Shown in pieces: positions 54,365-64,000 of a DNA stretch of 64,000 bases. The notes below the pieces were generated by a model, which did no database searches, was not told the origin of the DNA, and was given only the letters and a program-made list of their open reading frames with translations. A program made the position numbers and the translations under genes. Every line of letters starts with the position of its first letter. The stretch's first letter is position 1. Source of the DNA: Periplaneta americana. Its lineage: Eukaryota; Arthropoda; Insecta; Blattodea; Blattidae. The DNA is taken from assembly GCF_040183065.1 (NCBI RefSeq), contig NC_091119.1:60553892-60617891 (forward strand). Direction: 5' to 3'.

Positions 54365-56630
54365 AACGCTTATTCCTAAAAGACTGGTGATTTATAGAAA
54401 CGCTTCAGGTTTGATTGTTAGCTACAAAAAGTAATCACTCATCACTTAGATAACATCGCAACGAAAATAAAAAGTAAACTTGGATATTACATTAATTTCC
54501 ATAAAAATTTCACGGTTTCATATTAGCTCATTATACTTAAAATAAAACCTTGTACTAGATCTAAAATAAATGGTTATTGACATTTTCATACAAAGACTTA
54601 ATATTTTGCGCCGAAAGTTATATTTTATGTGCATCAGTCCCAATTTAACTGACTTCAGATACTGAATGTGAACAAATTCTATCCTCTATAGCCTTACACA
54701 GGAAACGGAGAAAGACGTCATAGACATAAAAATATATTGGACATGAATGTGCTTAAAAGGTGTATTTCCTTGTAAATCTCGAAATCGAATTTGTGCATTG
54801 TGATGGCGCCATCCCTTAATATTTCGTATAATGACAAGTTCAATAGATACAGCTGACTTTTACTATTAGCATGCTAGCATTAGTCTATTAAACTAAATAT
54901 TGAAGAAGTTAAATCTGTGGATACGTGTAAATGCTCTGGTATATAAATGTTTATTGTTTAGTATGTGTTTAATAATAGTACATTATGCAACGAGCCTATA
55001 ATGGTAGTAATTAAGACGCGAGTATGTTTGTTTATGAAACGAGCCATCATAGGCAAGTTCCATACGACTTTTTATGCTCGACCATATTTCTAACTTGAAA
55101 TTATTCATAAGTATTCATGTTATGGTTATCTAAGTGAAGAGCGGAACTGAGCTTTTAAATTGTGAGATGTGCGCAGACGCGAAAGTATTGATTTTTTTCC
55201 GAGGAATGAATGTCATTGACCTTGATATAATCTAGAGAATAACATGATCATTAATATTGATATAACTTGGAAATTGATTTGGAATTGAAAAACGAGATGA
55301 CAGATTGAATTTATTTGAATATAATTTACATTTAACGCTAATTATTATAGTAACAGAACATAACCTTCTGCGACAGTATCGGATTTCCAGCCTCCGTGAC
55401 GTTTCGCTAATTGTCTTTCGATTGCATATCCGAGAATAATCGATACTTGCTGTTTTATAATGGTAGAATGGTGATTTCTCATTGGCTGAACAACTGAACT
55501 ATAATGAATAGGTGTACTTTAATGAGGTGCTACTAGCAGGTGTATAATTACTACATTTCGGCATGATCGAGCATAAAATAATTATAGTAATCTTAGCACG
55601 GATACGGAGAGATACTGGAGGATGGTTGGAATAGGTCCACATGAGCTCGAAGATATTCAAATAAAGTAATCTGATGTTTAAAATGCAATGATTATGAACG
55701 CCACAACCAAATTATATTGCTCATTGGTATGGTAAAGATTTTGGGTGAAGGTGCGAAACGTTTATGAGCATTTATGCCACTTATGATAGGATCATTATGC
55801 TATCCCTCAAATTTAAACGTGGCCGAGGATTTGCCGAAAAGTTTTGCTAGTAGTTCAGTATCAGGGAAAAGATTCTTTACTGACTGAATCTACGACAGGG
55901 GAGCCCCAGCATTGCTTTCATTCCGAAGGAAACCTTACTGAGAGACTTTATTCGCTGTATCACAGGCTTTGGAAATAGCGTAAAATGAATACCGAATATT
56001 CTGAATTGTGCAGATCTAACCACAGACATTCATTATGTATACAGCAGAATATCAAGAATCGTGTGACTATTATATTTCTTGACATTAAATTTTAGTCGAT
56101 AACAAAATATTAACTTCGAGAAGTTTGAAGCACGTAGTTTTAACTTGGCAAGAAGCTACAGTCCTGGAATCGGATCTTGTCAACGCGTACAGATGTTTAT
56201 ACACTGTTAATGTGATATTCTGTTTTGTCTCGTGGAGATCAGAGTTGTGTTGACCCCACGTACCAGGACGGAACTTCCGCCTTGGTCTCTCTAGTACAAA
56301 ATAAAATAACAGGAGGCTCTAACTCTTCAATAGCTTTAACGCCGTGAAGCTATTTATTCACAATAATATTAAGACTCACGTTAATGAACGCATGGGTCAC
56401 ATGAAGCTGCTCTAGAAGTGGCGAAGCAGTCAAAGCATCACGCTCCGCAATTATTTCTCCTTGGAACGAGTCTGTTCTTTGTCAGTCTCGCTTCAGGCGC
56501 AGGCGTGAAGAGAACTTCGTGCAGTACAGCGGCAGGATATCGCTCTTTTTTCGACAGATTCGCAGTCCAAGTTTCCATGCTGCCGGACCAGGTGCAGATG
56601 TCACTTTGAACAATAAAGAAAGAAGTTAAA
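54365..56630. other. No recognised feature
   Basis: Mostly AT-rich, with no long open frame on either strand. Words such as GAGCATAAAATAATTATAGT near 55570 hint at old repeats, but no ends could be paired. Confidence 0.3.
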
Positions 56631-56631
56631 T

Positions 56632-56702
56632 AGGGCTCGAACTCGGAATCTCTTCACCGCTAATCTTACGCTTTGGCACTGAGCTACCGCAGTTACTTGA
56701 TT
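56632..56702 (-). repeat. tRNA-like sequence, decayed
   Basis: The minus strand reads GCGGTAGCTCAGTGCCAAAG (box A) and GAGTTCGAGCCC (box B) at tRNA-like spacing, but the anticodon and acceptor stems do not pair well. It is probably a SINE head or pseudo-tRNA. Confidence 0.5.
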
Positions 56703-57929
56703 TATTATATGTTATAACCAGGCTTCGATACTTCGGACCCAATAGAGCAGTTCAGTGGGAAATCCACATAACGACGTACTGAGTATAGTGGTAAAGCCTA
56801 CCGTGGGTGGGGGTACTGTACAATGAATGCCAACATATATGCAAAGGAAAACGCTCGGATTTGAAGGTTCTGACGAATAATTTGGTTTTCATACAAACTG
56901 TGTCTGAAACTATTACACGGTTAGAAAAGTCAGAGCAAGAGATGCCGAAAGCCCTCAAATTAATTTAGAAAATGATGCAGAGAATTAATGAGACCTCAAG
57001 TACACCGGTTACTGAACGTGTAAAACAGAAGTAGAAATCAATTTTATGTAAAAATAACGGATATGGAACATTATGTAACATAAACAGCAAATTAGTGGAC
57101 ATAGAGTCCCCCGAGAATAAAGGACCGTCTCTTAGAGACTGCAATGATGTTAGGTTTTTTCGTTTTGCTCCTATCACGTCATGCGACGTAGAGCGCAGCT
57201 TTCTACAGTAGCCTACAAACTTTGGCAGATAAGCGAAAAAGATTTACGTTTGAGACACTGAGAATGTATTTTGTAGTAGGTACATTGCAATTCGGTACTG
57301 TAACTGCACTTCCTAAGACGACCAATAGGATAAATGAAGAAATTAAAATTGCTACATGCTTATTTCCACCATTAACATTGTGTATAATTAAACACAAATG
57401 CTTATAAAATACAGGAGAATAAATGCTTTTCACATTCTTTTGACATTGCCATTGTGTAATGTATATTTACTTTCAGAATGTTCATATGTGTGTTTCTCCA
57501 TACTACCGTACTCTATTCTAAATAGCAACTTTGTTACCTCAACACATCTCTATCTACCTGGAGCGAATCAACAACCTATAGTGCATGCATAGCTTTAAAT
57601 ATTGAATCATATTTTCGCACAGGTACTGTCATCCATTTGCTTACGTCGCATCCCGGTTTCCCCCACCCGCTTCTGCTCGCTTCTCTGTAAAGGTTAATGG
57701 CTAGGCTGTCTTAGCTCTTTTCTGAAAACATTAATTTCTGTTAGGAATTGGACGTTTGCGTAATATTATACAACTGTTTAAAATAACTTAAATAAAAGGG
57801 CCTCGTTAAGTAATTAACTGTCACGTGATTTTTCCCCCCTTTCTACGACCCTGCGACAAAACCACTTGGACGGACAGTAGATAGCATATCTGAGTAATTT
57901 TATCTTTTCGGATCGGACAGAAGTGAAGA

Positions 57930-58121
57930 TTGCATTTACAGTACGTAATGTGCGTACTCTTTTATAGAGTAGGTAGAGAATTATTTCAACATGAGTTACC
58001 AGTACGAAGGACGAAACTGGTAATTGGAATTAGATACAATAGTCTATACTGCGATAATATTCACAAAAGAATTGAAGCCTGTATCGAAATGAATGGCCAC
58101 CATTTTCAAAAATGTGTTTAA
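57930..58121 (+). pseudogene. Probable Tc1/mariner transposase C-terminal tail
   Basis: The frame ends HKRIEACIEMNGHHFQKCV, resembling the 'R...CI...G.HF..LL' end of mariner-like transposases. The first part (MHLQYVMCVLFYRVGRELF) has no motif. Termini were not located. Confidence 0.45.
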
Positions 58122-58129
58122 ATACCCAT

Positions 58130-59260
58130 ATTATGATTATTTTTCAATTTAACTTCATTCTCTATATCGTACGCTAATGTTCTGTAGACAGTATAATATG
58201 CACTGCATAATGAATACGTCCGAATGGATAGCTCAATTCGGGAGTAAAACACTTATTGTTAATACAATACTGTATTTTGATTAAACAAAAACCTAATGAA
58301 AACTATAAAACTCAAAATAGCAATATTTCCTAGCTCACGTAAATGGATGAACTACATCTCTTCCCTCCTATACCTAGTAAAGTGATTTGTATTTTACGCC
58401 AGTATCATGGAACTCCAGTCATGGAAGGGATAGCAAACGGTGTTTACGGTTCTGAACCTTTAATCCTAAGGTATAGCCAGGTTAATATTAAAAATTTTAG
58501 TAAAAATAAAATGATGTCCCTGTAGAAGTAGAAAACTTTGTGTTGTATTTAGACCTGTCTTGCATTGAAATTTGTTCCTGAGGCCAGGATCGCTCGTGCC
58601 GGGTCTGTCTTCTGCATTTCGTATGTTTCCACGGGTTTTAAGGTTGCACTCGGAAAGCTGATGGCCACGTGGCCTAGCAGGTATTCTCCTCCCATCAGCC
58701 TTCACTTCTCCCATTCAGAACCCGGTCTTTTGTCAATGCCGGTCTCAAGTGTCGGTTGGGATGAGAATAACAGTGGTGAATCGTCGTGTGGTCCACTGTG
58801 GTTATGTGTTTCGGGAAAATAGAAATCGAAAGAAATGCGAGAAATAATTATGATAATTGTAATGCATTCATTGTTACAGTATCGTTATCGATAGGAAATA
58901 ATACTGAAAAAAGGAAAGTTTTAAATTAAGACGGACCTTCGCCATCACTGACAATTTTTCAGAAAGATAATCTTGAAACGCGAGCTTTCAATGCATCCTG
59001 GTGTGAGTAACATAAATGGGTATTTGGTAATGTGTGCGAAATGAACTTTTCTGTTGGTCATTCTTGTTGCTGTCAAAAAAAAAAAACAAAAACAAACAAA
59101 AAAAGAGAGAACAGTGTGTCTACTGAAACTTCAGCGATCTGAAAAATATTTCCAGGGGAATTTCAACACATGCTTCTTCAGTTGAGCATAATATTCGTTG
59201 CTTTATAAAAATTAAATAGTTAAGCCTACTGAAATCAACTCACAGCATAGCAACTTATTT
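58130..59260. other. No recognised gene
   Basis: A moderately GC-rich block at 58560-58760 is open on both strands but shows no motif or tRNA boxes. It may be an interspersed repeat. Confidence 0.3.
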
Positions 59261-59266
59261 CATTAA

Positions 59267-59271
59267 TGATG

Positions 59272-59310
<39 letters not shown>

Positions 59311-59311
59311 T
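59267..59311. repeat. (AAT)n microsatellite
   Basis: Perfect AAT triplets. Confidence 0.95.
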
Positions 59312-59319
59312 AGTGATAA

Positions 59320-60890
59320 TAGCAATCATAATAAAGTATCATCAATAAATAATAAACATTTTGTATGGAAGGTAGCCTACTTATACTACTTACAACAGGT
59401 CTCATTGAGGATTTCGGTCACCAGCCGCTACTGATCCGCAGGATGAGAAGATTCACTCTGTATAGTTGTGCTCTTTCAGATAAACTGGCCACAATGTACT
59501 GCTTTTAGAAAAGGAAGGGTTTTTGAAAGTATAATATTGAAATATAATTTGGAAAGAGAAAGTTTTCTGGAAAGAGATGCTTGTGAAGCACTTCAGAGAG
59601 CATAGCCTACGTTTCAGAACAGGTTGAACTCCTGAATATGTACTCACTTGGCATTTATTTCCTGAAAATGAATAAACTTCAAAATTTGTTCGGCTGAGAT
59701 CTGAATATACGCGAACGTGACTCGATTTTGGTCAGGTATTGAGAGATTTGTGGTATGAAAGCTGACATATTGCACGTTTTCATTTCGTTTTGGCTTTTCC
59801 TCATACTGTGTTGCCATCATTAATGTCTTCTCTCCGAATGTATATCTCGTTTTTGACTGTTTTCTTTAGTTGATAAATTAATTACGCTGTCACATTACGT
59901 ATACTTCAGCAGGGTAGATATTCTCGCGAGTCAAGCCTGAATTGTCCGAATAGGAATTCAACGCGGATGCCGTTCGTTCGTTCTGTCTGTTGTGAACTTT
60001 ATGGTCTCGTTAGATGCAGTATTTTGACGAAGTAAAAAGGTTTCGACTGTTTAGCGGAAATATGTTACAACTTATAAGCATTATAAAAAATGTGTTAAGC
60101 TTGGAGTCTATCTGTCCGAAACGGCGATTTCTCCTGTCGGTTCGATTTTGGTCACACCTACGAGTGAATTTCTTGGGAAATACATTATTTTAGTAGAATA
60201 TACTGTATCTAAGTAACTTATACTTTTATTTCAAACTAAACACAATGGCGTTCAACTTCAAGAGTGGTCGCACTTTTCTCTCTGTTATTTTTTAATGTGA
60301 AGAATAATTTTACAAATGTTTCCGTCGTTGAGTATCAACGGAAAATGTTTGACTGAGAGAAATTAAATATTACATATAATCATTTCTACTTTTCGTATTC
60401 ACTTCATTATTTGAAGTCCAGCGGTGAGCAGGTGTGAAATGCTTGGAGTGCCCCTTCATCTTTAAGAGAAATTCCTCATAGTCATAGATCAGACGTGCAG
60501 AATTCTAGCTCCTCAGAGCGACTGCCTTCTTACTCCCTTCTAACCCATCCCACCTTTTCTACCAGTGTGGCCATGGCGTTCCAGTTGCACTCGCCTATAT
60601 CAACATTCTTCCTAGAGGCGGAAGGTACACAATACGCGTACTGCAGTTTGAAGAGAACTGAAACATGGCAAAATCTAAACCCGTGAAGAAATACTGCTTG
60701 CAAAGGAAATGGGAATATGATTATTTTGTTGTAGAAGAAGAGAAAGAAATGTTTGTTTACTGTGTCCCATCCAATTTATTTCTACTCGTCATTTCAATAT
60801 TAAACGACATTTAAACAAAGTCTATATTAAGAATTATGGAATAGACCAACTTTCGACTGAGTTCATTATTACGAACTGTATATTATTGTT
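59320..60890. other. No recognised feature
   Basis: Short frames only; no paired repeat termini seen. Confidence 0.3.
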
Positions 60891-60896
60891 TACTTC

Positions 60897-61870
60897 CTTA
60901 TGGCATGTAAGGAACCCAGAGATTCACTGCCGCCCTCACATAAGCCGCCATCGTTCCCTATCCTGAGCAGAGTAATCCAGTCATTACCATCATATCCCAC
61001 CTTGTCGATCTGGTTGGCAGGTTGGTATAGCGCTGGCCTTCTATGCCCAAGGTTGCGGGTTCGATCCCGGGCCAGGTCGATGGCATTTAAGTGTGCTTAA
61101 ATGCGACAGGCTCATGTCAGTAGATTTACTGGCATGTAAAAGAACTCCTGCGGGACAAAATTCCGGCACATCCGGGGACGCTGATATAACCTCTGCAGTT
61201 GCGAGCGTCGTTAAATGAAACATAACATTTAACATTTATGTCACCTTCCTTAAATCCATATTTATATTATCCTCCCATCTACATCTCGGCCTCCCCAAAG
61301 ATCTTTTTCCCTCCCAGCTAACACTCTATATGCATTTCTGGATTCGCATATATTTGCTACATGTCCTGACCATCTCAAACGTCAGGATTTAATGTTCCTG
61401 ACTATTATGTCAGATGAAGACTACAATGCGTGCAGTTCTACGTTGTGTAACTTTCTTCATTCTCCTGTAACTTCATTCCGCTTAGCCCCAAACATTTCCT
61501 AAACACTTTATTCTCAAACATCCTTAACCTCTGTTCCTTTCTCAAAGTGAGAGTCCAAGTTTCACAACAATACAGAACAATCGGTAATATAACTATTTTA
61601 CAAATTCTAACTTTCAGCTTTTTTGAAAGCAGACTGGATGACAGAAGCTTCTCAGCAGAATAATAACAGTCATTTCCCATATTTATTCTGCGTTTAATTT
61701 CCTCCCGAGTATCGTTTGTATTTATTACTGTTGCTCCAAGATATTTTAAATTTTCCACCTCTTCAAAGGATATATTTCCAATTTTTATATTTCCGTTTCG
61801 TGCAATATTCTGGTCACGAGACATCATCATATATGGTACTTTATCTTTTCGGTATTTACTTCCAAACCTA
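60897..61870 (-). pseudogene. Non-LTR retrotransposon RT C-terminus, interrupted by a SINE
   Basis: From 61866 the minus strand reads EVNTEKIKY, then the main frame NGNIKIGNISFEEVENLKYL, GATVINTNDTREEIKRRINM and VRICKIVILPIVLYCCETWT, then ENKVFRKCLGLSG. Shifted frames continue to the usual 3' end near 60897. The same family has copies at 10747, 23096 and 24957. A SINE is inserted at about 61010-61235. No (TAAG)n tail is visible at the low end. Confidence 0.85.
61010..61235 (+). repeat. tRNA-derived SINE inserted in a LINE
   Basis: Box A is TTGGTATAGCGCTGGCC and box B GCGGGTTCGATCCCGGGCC, with CTTCTATG at the anticodon-loop position, so an Arg-type (TCT) tRNA ancestor is possible. The body contains GTGCTTAAATGCGACAGGCT and ATTCCGGCACATCCGG, and the end CGTTAAATGAAACATAAC. 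CACCT flanks both sides of the insert. The boxes here are the best preserved in the window. Confidence 0.85.
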
Positions 61871-61874
61871 TCTC

Positions 61875-62955
61875 TAGTATATTGATTATTTATTTATATA
61901 CCGGTGCTATTAAATTAAGGACCTCACTCGTTGTGTTCATTTTGTATTGAAATGAATAGTGACATATATATTAACTTTCAAGGTTCCTTACTTAAATGCT
62001 ACAACATGAATACGGAAATTGTATCAGAAATCAGTTATGTAATTATCTGTTAAATATTTCAATGTACTTACTTACCTGCTCTACATTAGGTTCCAAACTT
62101 CTTAAAAGAGATAAAATACGAGCATCTCACTTGGGTTGTATAGCATCCGGTCCCCCAGCTTCAAGCTATAACTCTCTCTGTGGGCCACAATTAACGCTTA
62201 TTTTGAAAATAATTGTTGTTATTTTAATGTTATAACAATAATATTTGAGGTGATCAGCATATTCTGGATCAATTTTTCGAGTACTGCTTAGATTTCCCTA
62301 CCAATTAAACTGTACACTCTACTTCAGCCACGATCAATATTATCGGAAGTTACAAAATGCACTTAGTAATATAAATAATACGAGAATAGTGTATATTTAT
62401 AAAAGTAGTATTCAGATTTAGTTAAGTAAATAAGTTTTATTTGAATTTCCAGGCTAGAGGCTCCGCCAAATATCAGCAAGACCAAATAGGCCTATTAACT
62501 GTAGTGTTGAAATACGGTGAATTGGGATATTCTCGACGTACTTTCATCTTCCCTCGAATAATTGGCGTATCATTTACTTAATATTTCATCAACTTTAAAT
62601 GAAATATTCAAATATTCAATTTGAAAATAATTAAGTAATACAAATACAAATTTTCCTTTAGCTTTTATCCATGGAATTAAATATTCGTAAAGTTGTAACT
62701 ATTACTGCCACGTAATGAAGAAAAATACTGACGCACCAACTGATCATATATAAAAGGCTTAATAAAATTTAGAAGTAGATAGAACAGTACTGATATTTAT
62801 GAAATCGAATTTGCTTTAATTACAACCTAAAAACCAATTATGACATTAAAACAGTTGCTGTTCGAAGCACGCTTGTCCATAAGCCTGCAAACTTACATTA
62901 GTGTGTATCTATTTAACATCGAGCACAAACTAAACGAGACTTACATATAATATTG
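61875..62955. other. No recognised feature
   Basis: AT-rich; 3' flank of the exon at 62961 on the minus strand. Confidence 0.3.
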
Positions 62956-62960
62956 CATAG

Positions 62961-63178
62961 TTATTGTAACCTAATAAAATCATTAATGAATCTCAACAGG
63001 ACACCGTCGTCGGCCGTTCTTGAAATATTCAACTGGTATTCTAGTTCCTGCCCGATGTTTTCTAATATTGGTTGCGTCAACGCATTACTTATAACTTCCT
63101 TCGGTGCCCCTGAATCTAGAAATCCTTTACATAGTCCCACAGAGAAAGGTGTTTGTCCTTCGAGTCCAATCCAACGCG
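62961..63178 (-). CDS. Last-exon candidate of a further membrane-protein paralogue
   Basis: On the minus strand the segment follows a good acceptor (GGAATCTTCTCCCAG), starts with two bases completing a split codon, and encodes 71 residues to TAA. It begins RWIGLEGQTPFSVGLCKGFL, contains GAPKEVISNALTQPILENIG and ends ...DGVLLRFINDFIRLQ. The length of 218 nt and the phase equal the gene 1 last exon at 31982-32199. The two share L.G.T, S.G/V, (W/F)L, a following Pro, and an L..F......L ending, but overall identity is low. Its first exon would lie beyond 63178; no RPY/membrane-segment exon is visible in the remaining 0.8 kb, so it is probably outside the window. It could alternatively be an unrelated exon. 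Confidence 0.42.
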
Positions 63179-63179
63179 C

Positions 63180-64000
63180 TGGGAGAAGATTCCCGACATC
63201 AGTACTTCACTATGGCGGCATATCGTTTTGTTGGCAATGCTGGGTTGCAGACTCATGACCTGATGTACGAGTACAAGGTGAAAGTGCAATACACACACAT
63301 AATTATGTTCAATCTCTTATCTTATAGTCGATAAAATAATAAAACTGGCCATAATAAAGTCTTGTAGTTAACATATATTCCGCACATATTTCGAAACATC
63401 CGTTCCAGTCATTACGGATCCCATTATAACGAAGCATTGATCACTAACAAGTCACAACATAAAACACATCCAAGTACAATACATACAAGGCTTATGCCTA
63501 TATCTTCAGATGGGCAACGATTATAATGCTGATTTCCTCTACGATATAATATTAAGTGGATGCGTGACATATTACGTATTTAACATATTGGACTATATAA
63601 TTAAATATTTGCATCGGCTTATGGACAATGTACTTTAATAGCATGTGATAATATTTTAATTTTCCTTGATAAAATGTTAAATATCAGTAATTGAATTTAA
63701 TTATTAAGAGTGGCATATATGAACTTCGAATAACTATAAGAGAAAAAAGTCTCAATGAAAATCAATACGCCTGTTCCTAACAAGGAGAGAGTGTAGCGAG
63801 AAGCTGCATTAAGTCCATAGCAGCTTACGTGTGAAATGAGCTGTCATGGAACGGGTTTCATCAGCTGCCGCTGATTCTTTGTGGCCGGTTAATACAGCCC
63901 AAATGCCTGAAAGTTGTGAAACAAATGAAATAAAACAGTAAAAAATAATTTCAAAATGAATTTCTCTGTAAAGAAAGTATTAAACCCAGAAACTTTGGAC
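63180..64000. other. No recognised feature
   Basis: Upstream flank of the exon at 62961-63178, presumably intron. A plus-strand frame at 63104-63334 is a shadow of that exon. Confidence 0.35.

Noticed and set aside
56632-56702. Functional tRNA gene on the minus strand
   Set aside because: Boxes are present but acceptor and anticodon stems do not pair.
58466-58822. GC-richer frames on both strands as a gene
   Set aside because: Both strands are open over the same block and no motif, splice partner or paralogue could be found.
63104-63334. Plus-strand frame of 76 residues at the right edge
   Set aside because: It overlaps the minus-strand exon candidate at 62961-63178, which has a better acceptor, phase and paralogue support.
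1-64000. CRISPR array, bacterial operon, riboswitch or rRNA gene
   Set aside because: The tandem arrays lack spacer structure, and no conserved rRNA or prokaryotic gene order is seen; the sequence is clearly animal nuclear DNA.

Overview
The window is AT-rich, intron-dominated animal DNA with no bacterial-style operons. The truncated LINE 3' ends with (TAAG)n tails, several tRNA-derived SINE families and many TA-, TTAA- and 8-bp-flanked DNA transposons point to a large polyneopteran insect genome. From memory of these repeat families I would guess a cockroach such as Periplaneta americana; that is an inference. Almost every long open frame is a transposon relic or a shadow, not a host gene.

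The only good candidates for host genes are short exons on the minus strand, which look like a tandem paralogous family. Gene 1 is an exon at 41062-41284 spliced in phase to a last exon at 31982-32199. Gene 2 is an exon at 11840-12085 spliced in phase to a last exon at 2752-2964. Each predicts a protein of about 145-150 residues: an Arg-rich N terminus, one membrane segment and a C-terminal domain of about 70 residues. Two more last-exon-like segments (30255-30469 and 62961-63178) have nearly the same length and the same phase as that of gene 1. I do not recognise the family.

Layout. 0.4-2.7 kb: a SINE split by a hAT element that itself carries a second hAT element. 3.1-5.7 kb: a 2.5-kb inverted-repeat element with recurring 13-mers. 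6.6-8.2 kb: a DDE transposase relic broken by a 118-bp structured insert with a 17-bp duplication, then two MITEs. 9.4-11.4 kb: a Tigger relic and a LINE end. 12.4-15.5 kb: SINEs, a 0.75-kb foldback, an ORF-family relic and a MITE. 16.2-17.8 kb: a complete hAT copy. 19-25.5 kb: LINE, Mutator-like, mariner and Tigger relics, nested. 26.0-27.3 kb: a Harbinger copy invaded by a foldback. 28.4-29.4 kb: a Tc1/mariner relative. 32.3-34.8 kb: a foldback-like element around a satellite of about 122 bp. 35.7-40.9 kb: a large inverted-repeat span holding a broken GTF2IRD2/ZBED-type hAT transposase. 41.5-47.7 kb: SINEs, a mariner relic and a triplet-repeat tract. 48.1-49.9 kb: a TTAA-flanked element carrying a hAT element with an intact BED-finger frame. 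50.5-54.4 kb: several LINE reverse-transcriptase fragments. 55-64 kb is sparser, with a LINE interrupted by a SINE and the last exon near 63 kb.

All transposon identities rest on motif recognition by eye, and exon boundaries rest on GT/AG signals, phase and paralogue comparison. Nothing was checked against a database or transcripts.
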